A stretch of 64,000 nucleotides of DNA from Rhizobium sp. BK316 (GCF_014193695.1 NZ_JACHZR010000002.1:434001-498000), one strand, 5' to 3'; shown: positions 25,173 through 35,353, counted from the first letter of the stretch. Notes: generated by a model from the letters alone, not told the origin. Translations and numbers: made by a program.

Positions 25173-26054
25173 TTATTTCAGGAAGCCGGGACCGGAGCCG
25201 ATGATCTTGTCGTCCAAGGAGCCGATTGCGTTCTTGTCCTTGCCGTCATAATCGATGGTTTTCAGCATGTGGCGGATGAGGTTGAGCCGCGCCCGGCGCT
25301 TGTCGTTGGCGCGGATGACACTCCAGGCCGCGAACTGCGTATGGGTCTCCTTCAGCATGCGGTCGCGCTTCTCGCTGTAGTCGCCCCATTTGGTCAATGC
25401 GGCTATATCCATCGAGGAGAGCTTCCAGACGGCGAGCGGATCGTGCCGCCGGTCGTGGAACCGCTTGATCTGCATTTCCCGGCCGATATCGAGATAGAAC
25501 TTGAAGAAGAATATGCCTTCGTGAGCAATGATCTTTTCGAGCTGCGGCGCCTGGTGCAGAAAATCCTCATACTGTTTCGGCGTGCAGAAGCCCATGACCG
25601 GCTCCACGCCGGCACGGTTGTACCAGGAGCGGTCGAAGAGCACGAACTCGCCCGATGTCGGAAACTCCGCGATATAGCGCTGGAAATACCATTGGCCCTG
25701 TTCCCGCTCGGTGGGCTTGGCAAGCGCAACGGTGCGGGCAAGGCGCGGGTTCATGTGCGCCGAGGATGCCTGGATCGCGCCGCCCTTGCCGGCCGCGTCG
25801 CGCCCTTCGAAGAGCGCCATCACCCGCTTGCCCGTCGCCTGCAGCCAGAACTGCACCTTCACGAGCTCGATCTGCAGCTTCTTGAGCTCCCTGAGATACT
25901 CGTCTTCCTCAAGCTTCTCCTTGTAGGGATAGCCGCCGGACTCCAGCGCATGTTCATCCACCCAGTCGGGCAGGGCGGGATCGTCGATATCGAAGACGTG
26001 CTTCTTGCCCCTGATCTCCAGTTCCAAGGCTCTGCTTTCGACGTCTTTGGCCAT
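25173..26054 (-). CDS. ppk2: Polyphosphate kinase 2
   Basis: 293 residues, one PPK2 domain. Walker A is [11 protein letters not shown], followed by the lid region [20 protein letters not shown] and Walker [14 protein letters not shown]. The C-terminal [17 protein letters not shown] is typical of class I enzymes, which use polyphosphate to phosphorylate nucleoside diphosphates. AGGAGAGGACG precedes the ATG. The gene is divergent from phoR, so polyphosphate use is encoded beside the phosphate-starvation regulon. No Pho box is obvious on its own side. Confidence 0.92.
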   Translation of the reverse strand: MAKDVESRALELEIRGKKHVFDIDDPALPDWVDEHALESGGYPYKEKLEEDEYLRELKKLQIELVKVQFWLQATGKRVMALFEGRDAAGKGGAIQASSAHMNPRLARTVALAKPTEREQGQWYFQRYIAEFPTSGEFVLFDRSWYNRAGVEPVMGFCTPKQYEDFLHQAPQLEKIIAHEGIFFFKFYLDIGREMQIKRFHDRRHDPLAVWKLSSMDIAALTKWGDYSEKRDRMLKETHTQFAAWSVIRANDKRRARLNLIRHMLKTIDYDGKDKNAIGSLDDKIIGSGPGFLK

Positions 26055-26254
26055 CGTCCTCTCCTGCGTACAATGATTTCGTTTTTCAGCAGGCGAACAT
26101 ATTTATCATTGAAAATCAAATCCGCTGCGTAAGCAAAGCGTAATGCGGTGCCGCGCGGCTGCGGCTTTTCGCGGAAGTTTCTCAAACGGAAAACTTCTGT
26201 CATGAAAGCCGGCTATCAGGCAGAGTTTGAATATAAAGAAAACGAATCGATGCC

Positions 26255-27523
26255 GTGAGGGGCGCTTTGGAAGACGAAACGTCATGGACGACAAGCCTGT
26301 TGGCGCGCATCCGGCGCGAACGCCCGGTTTTGCTGGCAACGCTGCTGAGCGCGCTGGTGGCGCTTGCCGCGGGCATGAACAAATGGATCGTGCTCGCCCT
26401 GCTGCTCATGATGATCGTCACCGCGCTTTTCCACGAGGCGCCGGTCATCAAGCCTGATGTCGTCGAGCCGGTCGAACCCGAGCCTGAAGTGCCTCAGAGC
26501 CGCCTGCCGGAGGTCTCCGCTACGCTCGCCGGCCTCGATATCCCGGTCATGGTGCTCTCGCAGGATGCCTCGGTGCTGTTTCAGAACCGCGCGGCTGAAA
26601 AGGCCTTCGGCGAGGTGGCGCTCGGCTCCCATATTTCGGCGAGGCTGCGGTCTCCCGGCGTGCTGGACATGGTGCGCGAAACCATCGCCACCAACGCGCC
26701 GAACCAGATCGAACATTCCGAGCGCCTGCCTTCCGAGCGCGTCTATATCGTTCGCAGCGCCCCGGTCGAATTCAAGGATGATGACGGCCGCGACGAGCGC
26801 TATTACATCCTCTCCTTCCGCGATATTTCCGAAGTGCGCCGCATCGACCGCATGCGCTCGGATTTCGTCGCCAATGCCAGCCATGAGCTGCGCACGCCGC
26901 TTGCCTCGCTGCGCGGCTTCATCGAAACCATCCAGGGGCCGGCAAAAAACGATCCGAAGGCGCAGGCGCGCTTCCTCGGCATCATGCTCGACCAGGCAAC
27001 CCGCATGAGCAGGCTTGTCGACGATCTCCTGTCTCTATCAAGGCTCGAGCTCAAGTCGCATATCGCCCCCGACGAGAAGGTGGATTTGGTGCCGCTTCTC
27101 GGCCATGTCAGGGATTCGCTCGTGCCGCTTGCAAGGGAGGTCGGCGTCTCGATCAACCTGCATCTGCCGGAGGGCAGGGTCGAGGTGCTGGGAGATCGTG
27201 ACGAACTCGTCCAGGTCTTCGAGAACCTGATGGAGAACGCCTGCAAATACGGCCAGGAAGGCGAAGTTGTCGATGTCTGGCTGAGGAACGGATCGGGCCA
27301 GCCGGTGGAGGTCAGCGTCGTCGACAGGGGACCCGGCATTCCGGCCGAACATGTGCCGCGCCTGACGGAGCGTTTTTATCGCGTCAGCATCGAAGACAGC
27401 CGTTCCAAGAAGGGCACGGGCCTCGGGCTTGCCATCGTCAAGCATATTCTGACGCGCCATCGTGCACGGCTGATCGTCAAATCCGAGGTGGGCAAGGGAA
27501 CGGAGTTTACCGTCCGTTTCTGA
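26255..27523 (+). CDS. phoR: Phosphate regulon sensor histidine kinase
   Basis: 422 residues. Two hydrophobic segments near residues 24-60 anchor it in the membrane, without a large periplasmic domain, as usual for PhoR. A PAS-like region (about 85-195) is followed by HisKA with SHELRTPLASLRG (H near 210). The ATPase domain has ENLMENACKYG, DRGPGIP and GTGLGLAI. The start is uncertain: GTG is used here, and a TTG four codons later has GAGGGG close by. It phosphorylates PhoB when phosphate is scarce, with PstSCAB-PhoU as the sensing complex. The pst genes follow on the same strand after a 198-bp gap holding a Pho box. Confidence 0.93.
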   Translation: MRGALEDETSWTTSLLARIRRERPVLLATLLSALVALAAGMNKWIVLALLLMMIVTALFHEAPVIKPDVVEPVEPEPEVPQSRLPEVSATLAGLDIPVMVLSQDASVLFQNRAAEKAFGEVALGSHISARLRSPGVLDMVRETIATNAPNQIEHSERLPSERVYIVRSAPVEFKDDDGRDERYYILSFRDISEVRRIDRMRSDFVANASHELRTPLASLRGFIETIQGPAKNDPKAQARFLGIMLDQATRMSRLVDDLLSLSRLELKSHIAPDEKVDLVPLLGHVRDSLVPLAREVGVSINLHLPEGRVEVLGDRDELVQVFENLMENACKYGQEGEVVDVWLRNGSGQPVEVSVVDRGPGIPAEHVPRLTERFYRVSIEDSRSKKGTGLGLAIVKHILTRHRARLIVKSEVGKGTEFTVRF

Positions 27524-27585
27524 CGCAATATGTCGCAAACGATTTAATACGGCTATATTTTCACATTTAAAATCAACAGCTTATC

Positions 27586-27603
27586 TTGTCATAAATGTTT
27601 CAT
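27586..27603 (+). promoter_or_regulatory. Pho box ahead of pstS
   Basis: TTGTCATAAATGTTTCAT agrees with the enterobacterial and rhizobial Pho box CTGTCATAWAWCTGTMAY at 15 of 18 positions. A related half-site (CTGACATAAA) follows at 27608. PhoB dimers would bind the two 7-bp direct repeats. The site lies about 120 bp upstream of pstS. Confidence 0.85.
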
Positions 27604-27721
27604 CGATCTGACATAAAAGGAGGGCGCTTAAGGCGCTAAGAGAGTCCTGCCGATGAAAAAAGGCAATGCGAGGGCCTCTTCGAGGCCGCACTCACACAAG
27701 CCCAAATGCCGGGAGATTCAA

Positions 27722-28756
27722 ATGAACACCTTTAAACTTACTGTTGCCGCGCTCGCTGCAACCGCCGCTTTTGCTGGCGTTGCCGTTGCCCGCGACCAGA
27801 TTCAGGTTGCTGGTTCCTCCACCGTCCTGCCCTACGCAAAGATCGTCGCCGAGTCCTTCGGCGAAACCTTCTCCAACTTCAAGACGCCGGTCGTCGAATC
27901 CGGCGGCACGGGCGCTGGTCTGAAGGAATTCTGCAAGGGCGTCGGTGAAGACACGATCGACATTGCCAACGCTTCGCGCCCGATCAACAAGAATGAAGCG
28001 GAAGCCTGCAAGGCTGCCGGCGTAACCGACATCCAGGAAGTCAAGATCGGTTATGACGGCATCGTCTTCGCAACCGACTCGTCCAACCCTGATGTTGCCT
28101 ACGTTCCGGCCGACATCTACAAGGCCCTCGCTGCCCAGGTTGTCGTTGACGGCAAGCTCGTCGCCAACCCCTACAAGAAGTGGTCTGAAGTCAACCCGAA
28201 GCTTCCGGCTGTTGATATCGCCGCCTACATCCCGGGCGAAAAGCACGGCACCCGCGAAGTCTTCGAACAGAACGTTCTCGCTGCCGGCTGCAAGGCTTCC
28301 GGCGCTCTTGACGTCATCGCCAAGGAAATCACCGACAAGGCAGCCCAGACCAAGGCTTGCGTCGCAGTTCGCAAGGACGGCGCTGCTGTTGACATCGACG
28401 GCGACTATCCGGAAACGCTGGCACGCATCGCTGCCAACAAGACCGGCGTTGGCGTATTCGGCCTCTCCTTCTACGAAAACAACGCCGACAAGCTCAAGGT
28501 TGCGACCATGAGCGGCATCGTTCCCTCGACGGAAACCATCGCTAACGGCACCTACCCGGTTTCCCGCCCGCTGTTCTTCTACGTCAAGAAGGCACATCTC
28601 GGCGCTGTTCCCGGCCTGAAGGAATATGTCAACTTCTTCGTATCCGACCAGATGATCGGCCCTGATGGCCCGCTCGTCGAATACGGTCTCGTTGCCGCTC
28701 CGGATGCAGAGCGCGAAGCGATCCGTAAGGCCGTAGAGGCTGGCAAGGCCATGTAA
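27722..28756 (+). CDS. pstS: Phosphate ABC transporter substrate-binding protein
   Basis: 344 residues with an N-terminal signal peptide (MNTFKLTVAALAATAAFAGV, cleavage near AVA-RD). The phosphate-binding loop QVAGSSTVLPYAK and the ESGGTGAGLKEFC segment are typical of PstS. So are DIANASRPI and the PGEKHGTREVFEQ motif. The ATG with GGGAG upstream is chosen; a longer frame would bury the signal. It is the first pst gene after the Pho box. A strong hairpin follows its stop, consistent with higher PstS level than the permeases. Confidence 0.95.
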   Translation: MNTFKLTVAALAATAAFAGVAVARDQIQVAGSSTVLPYAKIVAESFGETFSNFKTPVVESGGTGAGLKEFCKGVGEDTIDIANASRPINKNEAEACKAAGVTDIQEVKIGYDGIVFATDSSNPDVAYVPADIYKALAAQVVVDGKLVANPYKKWSEVNPKLPAVDIAAYIPGEKHGTREVFEQNVLAAGCKASGALDVIAKEITDKAAQTKACVAVRKDGAAVDIDGDYPETLARIAANKTGVGVFGLSFYENNADKLKVATMSGIVPSTETIANGTYPVSRPLFFYVKKAHLGAVPGLKEYVNFFVSDQMIGPDGPLVEYGLVAAPDAEREAIRKAVEAGKAM

Positions 28757-28763
28757 TGACTTT

Positions 28764-28794
28764 GCCGGCGCGACGCTTGGGGTGTCGCGCCGGC
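28764..28794 (+). other. Stable intercistronic hairpin after pstS
   Basis: An 11-bp perfect stem (GCCGGCGCGAC / GTCGCGCCGGC) with a 9-nt loop starts 7 bp after the pstS stop. There is no run of Ts, so it is better read as an mRNA 3'-end stabiliser than a terminator. It probably raises PstS relative to PstC, PstA and PstB. Confidence 0.65.
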
Positions 28795-28921
28795 ATCGCC
28801 TTATCTGCCCGGCATCGCCAGGTGCCGTGCGGATGAACTTCTTCTCCATGATATTGAAGCCGATGGCATGCTCCTGGAGCTGCCGGGCTCTTTGGGGGCT
28901 GTGGGCCTGGGGACGTAACGA

Positions 28922-30403
28922 ATGAGCACATCCATCATACTCTTGTGCCTGGTGGTGATCGGCGCCGTTGCCTATGTGGCCGCGCGCAGCCGCGCCAACG
29001 CGCTTTCCGGAGGCAGGTCTGCTGCCCTGCATTCGCGGCCGGCCTATTATGGCTCCTATGCCGCGATCTGGGCTGTTCTGCCTTCCCTGATCGTCCTCTG
29101 TGCCTGGCTGGCTGTCAGCCCCGGCATCATATCCTCCTCCGTTCGCGGCACCTTTCCCGATGACGTGAAGGCGCAACCGGCCGTCCAGCAGGACCTCGCC
29201 TACAGCATGGTCGCCACGGTTGCCCGCGGCATGAACCTGCTGACGTCGGATGAGGTTTCCTCCCTGTCGAGCAATCCCGCCGGTCTGCAGGCAAAGCTCA
29301 GCGAGAAGGGCGTACCGCTCGCCGGCGAGCCGCAGCCCTATATGATCGCCGCTGCAAAGACCCTGAACGCGGAGAGCATGACGAGCCGCCTCATCATGAC
29401 GGCGATCGTGCTGCTGATCTCCGTTGCGGGCGCTTTCTACGCGCTGCGCTCCGTTGCTCCGCGCTTCCGCGCCCGCAACCGTGTCGAGCGCGTCATGCTC
29501 TGGGCGCTGCTCGTCGCCTCCTCCATCGCCATTCTGACGACGATCGGCATCGTGCTCTCGATGCTGTCGGAAGCGACCCGCTTCTTCGCGGTCATTCCCT
29601 TCGCCGACTTCTTCTTCGGAACGGTTTGGGATCCGCGCTTTGCCGGTGCTGGCAGCTCCTCCTTCGGTCAGTTCGGCCTCATCCCGCTGCTGCTCGGTAC
29701 GCTCTATATCGGCTTCGTCGCCATGCTCGTTGCCGTGCCGGTCGGTCTCTTTGCCGCCATCTACATGGCCGAGTATGCCTCCCCGAGGGTGCGTTCGCTT
29801 GCCAAGCCGCTTCTCGAAGTGCTTGCCGGCATTCCGACCATCGTCTACGGCTTCTTTGCCCTCGTCACCGTCGGGCCGTTCCTGCGTGATTTCTCGGCGC
29901 AGATCAGCGGTCTCCTGACCGGCAACTATGCGAACTTCATCCAGGCGCAGAGCGTCATCACCGCAGGCATCGTCATGGGCATCATGCTGATCCCTTACGT
30001 TTCCTCGCTGTCGGACGATATCATCACCGCAGTTCCGCGGGCGCTCCGCGACGGCTCGCTCGGTCTCGGCGCCACCCGCTCCGAAACCATCAAGAAGGTC
30101 GTCCTGCCGGCAGCACTTCCGGGCATCGTCGGTGCTTTGCTGATGACCGCTTCGCGCGCCATCGGCGAAACCATGATCGTCGTGCTGGCCGCCGGTGTCG
30201 CCGCCCGTATCCAGATCAATCCCTTCGAGCCGATGACGACCGTGACCGTCAAGATCGTCAACCAGCTGACCGGCGACCTTGAGTTCACCTCGCCGCAGAC
30301 GCTGGTTGCCTTCGCCCTTGGCATCACGCTGTTCTGCATCACGCTTTGCCTCAACATTTACGCGCTCTACATCGTGCGCAAATACCGGGAGCAGTACGAA
30401 TGA
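28922..30403 (+). CDS. pstC: Phosphate ABC transporter permease PstC (long form)
   Basis: 493 residues, much longer than the roughly 320 of E. coli PstC. The last 280 residues form the permease proper. They carry VPVGLFAAIYMAEYASPRVR, the PTIVYGFFALVTVGPFL segment, and the EAA-type loop ALRDGSLGLGATRSETIKKV. The extra N-terminal part has membrane segments near the start and near residue 155, with a periplasmic stretch between them (about 75-150). This extension is normal for rhizobial PstC as far as I know. The stop overlaps the pstA start (ATGA). Confidence 0.93.
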   Translation: MSTSIILLCLVVIGAVAYVAARSRANALSGGRSAALHSRPAYYGSYAAIWAVLPSLIVLCAWLAVSPGIISSSVRGTFPDDVKAQPAVQQDLAYSMVATVARGMNLLTSDEVSSLSSNPAGLQAKLSEKGVPLAGEPQPYMIAAAKTLNAESMTSRLIMTAIVLLISVAGAFYALRSVAPRFRARNRVERVMLWALLVASSIAILTTIGIVLSMLSEATRFFAVIPFADFFFGTVWDPRFAGAGSSSFGQFGLIPLLLGTLYIGFVAMLVAVPVGLFAAIYMAEYASPRVRSLAKPLLEVLAGIPTIVYGFFALVTVGPFLRDFSAQISGLLTGNYANFIQAQSVITAGIVMGIMLIPYVSSLSDDIITAVPRALRDGSLGLGATRSETIKKVVLPAALPGIVGALLMTASRAIGETMIVVLAAGVAARIQINPFEPMTTVTVKIVNQLTGDLEFTSPQTLVAFALGITLFCITLCLNIYALYIVRKYREQYE

Positions 30404-31722
30404 CGAATATTGTTTCCCCCGTCGCCGGCGTCAGCGTTTCCACGGCGCCCGCGCGTCGCGATATCGGCATCAAGCGCCGCTACGCTGCCGAGCGCCGGTT
30501 CCAGGCCTATGGCATCGCAGCCATAGCATTCGGCCTCGTCTTCCTCTTCATTCTGCTTTGGACGGTTATCAGCAACGGCTATACCGCCTTCCAGCAGACC
30601 GCGATCACGCTGCCGATCGAGTTCACAGAGAAGACGATCGACCCCGATAACAAGCGCGCGACCGATCCTTCGGTTCTGATCGCCGCCAACTATCCGGTTC
30701 TGCTGCGTGATGCGATCGTCAAGCAGCTCGGCATCAATGCCTCGAGCCGTCCTGACGTGCGCGATGCCTCCGCCATGCTGTCCAAGGGTGCGCCCATTCA
30801 GCTGCGCGATATGGTCGTCGCCGACCCCCAGATCATCGGCAAGACCGTCAACGTGACGGTGCTGGCTGACGCCAATATCGACAGCGCCAACAAGGGCCAG
30901 ATCGACCTTACGGTCGATGAGAAGAACCGCAAGGTCAACGACAAGCAGGTTGCCTGGATGAACGAGCTGAAGGCGAGCGGCGCTCTCCACAAGCAGTTCA
31001 ACACAGGCCTCTTCGTCAACGGCAATTCCAGCCGTCCGGAAGCTGCAGGTCTCGGCGTCGCTCTCATCGGCTCGCTCTACCTGATGCTGATCGTTCTCGT
31101 CCTTTCGCTGCCGATCGGTGTCGCCGCTTCGATCTACCTCGAGGAATTTGCGCCGAAGAACAAGCTGACGGACCTGATCGAGGTCAACATCAACAACCTC
31201 GCAGCCGTTCCGTCGATCGTCTACGGTCTGCTCGGCCTGTCGGTCTTCATCAACTTTGCCGGCCTGCCGCGTTCGGCATCGCTGGTCGGCGGCCTGGTGC
31301 TGACCCTGATGACGCTGCCGACGATCATCATCGCCACCCGCGCGGCTCTGCGCGCCGTGCCGCCGTCGATCCGCGCGGCCGCACTCGGCCTCGGTGCCTC
31401 GAAGATGCAGATGGTGTTCCACCATGTGCTGCCGCTTGCAATGCCCGGCATCCTGACCGGCACGATCATCGGCCTTGCCCACGCACTCGGTGAAACCGCG
31501 CCGCTGCTCTTGATCGGCATGGTCGCCTTCGTCGCCCAGGCGCCGACCACGCCGCTCGATCCTTCCACCGCACTTCCGGTGCAGGTCTACATGTGGGCCA
31601 ACGAAGCCGAGCGCGCCTTCGTGGAAAGAACCTCGGGTGCCATCATCGTCCTGCTCCTGTTCCTGATCGTCATGAACCTCGGAGCTATCCTCTTGCGTCG
31701 TCGCTTTGAGCGCCGCTGGTAA
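30400..31722 (+). CDS. pstA: Phosphate ABC transporter permease PstA (long form)
   Basis: 440 residues against about 290 in E. coli. A first membrane segment (residues 40-60) is followed by a periplasmic insertion of about 150 residues (for example [20 protein letters not shown]). The C-terminal permease domain has [37 protein letters not shown], and the EAA loop [20 protein letters not shown]. It pairs with PstC in the channel. Translation probably couples to pstC through the 4-bp overlap. Function is clear; the role of the insertion is not. Confidence 0.93.
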   Translation: MTNIVSPVAGVSVSTAPARRDIGIKRRYAAERRFQAYGIAAIAFGLVFLFILLWTVISNGYTAFQQTAITLPIEFTEKTIDPDNKRATDPSVLIAANYPVLLRDAIVKQLGINASSRPDVRDASAMLSKGAPIQLRDMVVADPQIIGKTVNVTVLADANIDSANKGQIDLTVDEKNRKVNDKQVAWMNELKASGALHKQFNTGLFVNGNSSRPEAAGLGVALIGSLYLMLIVLVLSLPIGVAASIYLEEFAPKNKLTDLIEVNINNLAAVPSIVYGLLGLSVFINFAGLPRSASLVGGLVLTLMTLPTIIIATRAALRAVPPSIRAAALGLGASKMQMVFHHVLPLAMPGILTGTIIGLAHALGETAPLLLIGMVAFVAQAPTTPLDPSTALPVQVYMWANEAERAFVERTSGAIIVLLLFLIVMNLGAILLRRRFERRW

Positions 31723-31736
31723 ACGGAGTAAAGATC

Positions 31737-32552
31737 ATGAACATGTTGACGGAAGCCGCAGTCGAGAAGGCGCTGGACCAGAAAATGAACAACGTCCCGT
31801 ATAAGATGATCGGTCAGGATGTCTCCGTTTATTACGGAGAGAAGCGCGCGCTTTTCGATGTCAATCTGAACATCCGCGAAAACACCGTGACCGCCCTGAT
31901 CGGCCCGTCGGGCTGCGGCAAGTCCACCTTCCTGCGTTCGCTGAACCGCATGAACGACACGATCGACGGCTGCCGCGTCACCGGCAAGATCACGCTCGAC
32001 AGCGATGACATCTACGATCCCGATATCGACGTCGTCGAACTCCGCGCCCGCGTCGGCATGGTGTTCCAGAAGCCGAACCCGTTCCCGAAGTCGATCTATG
32101 AGAACGTCTCCTACGGCCCGCGCATCCACGGCCTCGCCAAGTCCAAGGCAGACCTCGACCAGATCGTCGAGACGAGCCTGCAGCGCGCCGGCCTCTGGAA
32201 CGAAGTCAAGGACCGCGTGCATGAATCGGGTACCGGCCTTTCCGGCGGTCAGCAACAGCGTCTGTGTATCGCACGCGCTGTCGCCGTCAGCCCGGAGGTC
32301 ATCCTGATGGACGAGCCCTGCTCGGCGCTCGACCCGATCGCGACTGCAAAGGTCGAAGAGCTGATCCACGAGCTGCGTGAAAACTACACCATCGTCATCG
32401 TGACGCATTCCATGCAGCAGGCCGCCCGCGTATCGCAACGTACGGCCATGTTCCACCTCGGCAACCTGGTCGAGGAAAACGATACCGACAAGATGTTCAC
32501 CAATCCGGACGATCCGCGCACCCAGGACTATATCATGGGCCGGTTCGGCTGA
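31737..32552 (+). CDS. pstB: Phosphate ABC transporter ATP-binding protein
   Basis: 271 residues. Walker [10 protein letters not shown] lies at about 56-64, the signature [10 protein letters not shown] near 168-177, and Walker [13 protein letters not shown] near 188-199. The H-loop is [12 protein letters not shown]. The [17 protein letters not shown] segment is diagnostic of PstB. GGAG precedes the ATG by 9 nt. It drives high-affinity phosphate uptake with PstCA and takes part in signalling to PhoR. Confidence 0.96.
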   Translation: MNMLTEAAVEKALDQKMNNVPYKMIGQDVSVYYGEKRALFDVNLNIRENTVTALIGPSGCGKSTFLRSLNRMNDTIDGCRVTGKITLDSDDIYDPDIDVVELRARVGMVFQKPNPFPKSIYENVSYGPRIHGLAKSKADLDQIVETSLQRAGLWNEVKDRVHESGTGLSGGQQQRLCIARAVAVSPEVILMDEPCSALDPIATAKVEELIHELRENYTIVIVTHSMQQAARVSQRTAMFHLGNLVEENDTDKMFTNPDDPRTQDYIMGRFG

Positions 32553-32596
32553 TTTTGGCGATGTGAAGCCTTCCCGATTTTCGAGGACAACGCCCC

Positions 32597-33310
32597 ATGG
32601 CATCGACACATATTTTTTCCGCCTATGACGACGATCTGAAATTCCTGTCCCGGCGCATTTCCGAGATGGGGGGCCTTGCCGAACAGATGGTCGGCGAGGC
32701 CGTTCGCGCCCTGGTCAACGGCGATACCGCCTTGGCTCAGAAGGTCATTTCCGACGACGTGATCCTTGATCACGCCGAGCGTGAGATCAACGACAAGGCG
32801 ATCGTCACGATCGCCCGTCGCCAGCCGATGGCCTCCGACCTTCGCGAGATCATGGGTTCGATCCGCATCGCCGCCGACCTCGAGCGCGTCGGCGACCTCG
32901 GCAAGAACACCGCAAAGCGCGTCATCGCCGTGCAAAGCACCGGCGTTCCGCGCAAGCTCGCCCGCGGTCTCGAGCATCTCTCCGAACTGGCGCTCGTCCA
33001 GCTCAAGGAAGTGCTCGACGTCTACACGACGCGGTCCGCTGACAAGGCCAAGTCCATCCGCGAACGCGACGACGAGATCGACGCGATGTACACCTCGCTG
33101 TTCCGCGAACTCCTGACCTACATGATGGAAGATCCGCGCAACATCACGAGCTGCACGCATCTTCTCTTCTGCGCCAAGAACATCGAACGCATCGGCGACC
33201 ATGCGACCAACATCGCCGAGACGATCTACTACATGGCGACCGGCGCCCAGCCGGAGGGCGAGCGTCCGAAGGACGACAGCTCCAATACCGTCGGTGCGGT
33301 AACGGAGTAA
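32597..33310 (+). CDS. phoU: Phosphate transport system regulator
   Basis: 237 residues, all-helical, with the duplicated PhoU three-helix bundle. Metal-cluster motifs appear as ExxxD-type segments in both halves (MASDLREIMGSIRIAADLER and AKNIERIGDHATNIAETIYY). PhoU links transporter state to PhoR and keeps the regulon off in high phosphate. It is 44 bp downstream of pstB in the same operon. Nothing unusual in length or composition. Confidence 0.95.
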   Translation: MASTHIFSAYDDDLKFLSRRISEMGGLAEQMVGEAVRALVNGDTALAQKVISDDVILDHAEREINDKAIVTIARRQPMASDLREIMGSIRIAADLERVGDLGKNTAKRVIAVQSTGVPRKLARGLEHLSELALVQLKEVLDVYTTRSADKAKSIRERDDEIDAMYTSLFRELLTYMMEDPRNITSCTHLLFCAKNIERIGDHATNIAETIYYMATGAQPEGERPKDDSSNTVGAVTE

Positions 33311-33356
33311 TCCTGATCCGCCGATTGCATGCGCGTCCCATGCGGGGCGCGCCAAA

Positions 33357-33454
33357 GCATGTCGCGCAAAAGTGTGCAGCGGTTTTGCGATAACGACATG
33401 CGAAAAAAGCTTAAAGCGCGGCAGCGAATCCGAATGATCGCGACACGCTTTAAG
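33357..33454. repeat. Rhizobial intergenic palindromic repeat (copy A)
   Basis: A 45-bp palindrome-like unit from GCATGTCGCGCAAAAGTG to CGACATGC is followed by a second stem AAAGCGCG...CGCTTTAAG. The first unit is the exact reverse complement of 45 bases at 46787-46831. It lies between phoU and phoB and may form RNA structure there. It does not look protein-coding. Confidence 0.8.
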
Positions 33455-33536
33455 TGCAGCCAATTCCGAGTTCCTGCATGATCCCTTGCTTAAATCACCC
33501 CCGGTTTAAGGATCATGCATTAGGAGACTGACACGC

Positions 33537-34220
33537 ATGATCCCAAGAGTTGCAGTTGTTGAAGATGAAGAGGCGCTGAGCGTGCTTCTCCGCTACAACC
33601 TCGAAGCGGAAGGTTTCGAGGTGGATACGATCCTTCGTGGCGACGAGGCCGAAATCCGGCTTCAGGAGCGCACGCCGGACCTGCTCATCCTTGACTGGAT
33701 GCTGCCGGGTGTTTCCGGTATCGAGCTCTGCCGCCGGCTGCGCATGCGGCCGGAGACCGAACGTCTGCCGATTATCATGCTGACGGCGCGCGGCGAAGAG
33801 AGCGAACGCGTTCGCGGTCTCTCGACTGGCGCGGACGACTATGTCGTCAAGCCCTTCTCCACGCCGGAACTCGTTGCCCGCGTCAAGGCGATGCTGCGTC
33901 GTGCTCGTCCGGAGGTTCTTTCCAGCGTTCTGAAGTGCGGGGATATCGAGCTCGATCGCGAAACCCATCGCGTTCATCGCAAGAGCCGCGAAGTCCGCCT
34001 CGGCCCGACCGAATTCCGCCTGCTCGAATTCCTGATGTCGTCGCCGGGCAGGGTCTTCTCCCGCTCGCAGCTTCTGGACGGCGTCTGGGGCCACGATATC
34101 TATGTGGACGAGCGCACGGTCGACGTCCATGTCGGCCGCCTGCGCAAGGCGCTGAACTTCTCCAACATGCAGGATGTCATCCGCACCGTCCGCGGCGCGG
34201 GATATTCCATGGAAGCTTAA
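33537..34220 (+). CDS. phoB: Phosphate regulon response regulator
   Basis: 227 residues, OmpR/PhoB type. The receiver domain has D10-E11, phospho-acceptor D53 (LILDWMLPG), T83 and K105 (VVKPFS). The C-terminal winged helix is seen in LGPTEFRLLEFLMSSPGRVF and YVDERTVDVHVGRLRKAL. It binds Pho boxes such as the one ahead of pstS. It is last in the phoR-pst-phoU series, separated from phoU by 226 bp that contain a repeat. A separate promoter is possible. Confidence 0.95.
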   Translation: MIPRVAVVEDEEALSVLLRYNLEAEGFEVDTILRGDEAEIRLQERTPDLLILDWMLPGVSGIELCRRLRMRPETERLPIIMLTARGEESERVRGLSTGADDYVVKPFSTPELVARVKAMLRRARPEVLSSVLKCGDIELDRETHRVHRKSREVRLGPTEFRLLEFLMSSPGRVFSRSQLLDGVWGHDIYVDERTVDVHVGRLRKALNFSNMQDVIRTVRGAGYSMEA

Positions 34221-34247
34221 GCTTAATCCGAGTGATCGGAGGTCCAG

Positions 34248-34276
34248 ACGGGTCGCTCGCTTGCCGGGCGGCCCGT
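34248..34276 (+). terminator. Possible terminator after phoB
   Basis: ACGGGTCGC and GCGGCCCGT can form a 9-bp stem with one G-U pair, followed by TTGTCT. The T run is interrupted, so efficiency is doubtful, but the position 27 bp after the phoB stop fits an operon end. Confidence 0.45.
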
Positions 34277-34353
34277 TTGTCTATCCGGCAGCCCCAGCTT
34301 CTTGTGAAAGCCGACACCAGGCGCCGAAAGCCAACCTCGAGAGGATCTGCCTT

Positions 34354-35141
34354 CTACAGACGGATGCGCACAAGAATTCGATCAAGAGCCTTTTTCAGAG
34401 CCGCCGCGCCGCCAAACGCGCGAAAGTCTTCGAGCACCTGTTCATTCAATCCGCCCTTGGTCGAATGCTCGGCGATGAGTTCATCGAAACTCGCGACAGG
34501 TTTTGAACGGGCAGCATGGGCGAGGCCGGAAAACAATTGACGGAGGTAGGCGTCGCCAGCCGTTCCCGAGAGCCCCTTGCTCTGCAGCCAGGTCGACGTT
34601 GCGTCCAGGATGCCGAAATAGGTGGCCATCAGGCAGCTCGCCACCGCGAGAAGTTCGAACTCCTGCTTGTCTTCAACCTGGATCGCCGTTCCGAGCGCCG
34701 AAAAGAGGGTGTGGAAACCTCGTCGGGCGGGTAGATCGCGGTCGCGCCCTGGAGATCTGCGACGAACGGAAGTGGAATTGCCAGGCTCAGGCGAACCGAC
34801 TGATCGATCCACGCCAGCAATTGATCCATGGGCGTGGCCGCGACAAAGCTGATGACATGGTGGCCCGGCCGAAATCGGAGCGAGCGGATGACCTCCTCGG
34901 CAATTTGCGGCCTCACTGCCAAAAATACGAGATCGGAGCGGTCGAGAACATCCTGGTTGCCCACAGCGATCGATACATTCCGGTTTGCCGCCGCAAGGCG
35001 GGCGGCGACGCCTGCGCTGCGCGGTGACAGCACGATCGGTGTGTCGCGAAACGCTGTCTTGCCCAATCCGGTGACGACGGCCTCGGTAATCGTGCCCGTC
35101 CCGACGAACCCCATTGTCATCTGCTTTGGATCGATCTCCAT
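34354..35141 (-). pseudogene. Pyrroline-5-carboxylate reductase-like gene, frameshifted
   Basis: The first part encodes a normal ProC N-terminus: MGFVGTGTITEAVVTGLG as the NADPH-binding loop, then VFLAVRPQIAEEV and VISFVAATPMDQLL, up to ATAIYPPDE. The homologous continuation (HTLFSALGTAIQVED, AVASCLMATYFGILD, GLNEQVLEDF) is in another frame. The switch falls near 34712-34722. Together the halves give about 260 residues, the usual ProC length. Either the gene is broken or the sequence has a one-base error. It would make proline from pyrroline-5-carboxylate. AGGGG precedes the chosen ATG. Confidence 0.75.
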
Positions 35142-35353
35142 TGGCACCCCTGAGCGACTGTTTGCGCCGCGCTGCTCGACGAGAATAGCGCATCTGTATC
35201 AGAAAATTGCGTTACAGCGCCATGACCGCCTTCCATGCCTGTTGAGGGCTGAAACGCCTTGATGGCGTTGGCTGCATGGTGAACGGCCGGCAAGGATCAG
35301 TCTCCGGCAGATAGTCGTGGCCGCGAGCCGCTTTCCAGCCCTGCTATCCCAGC

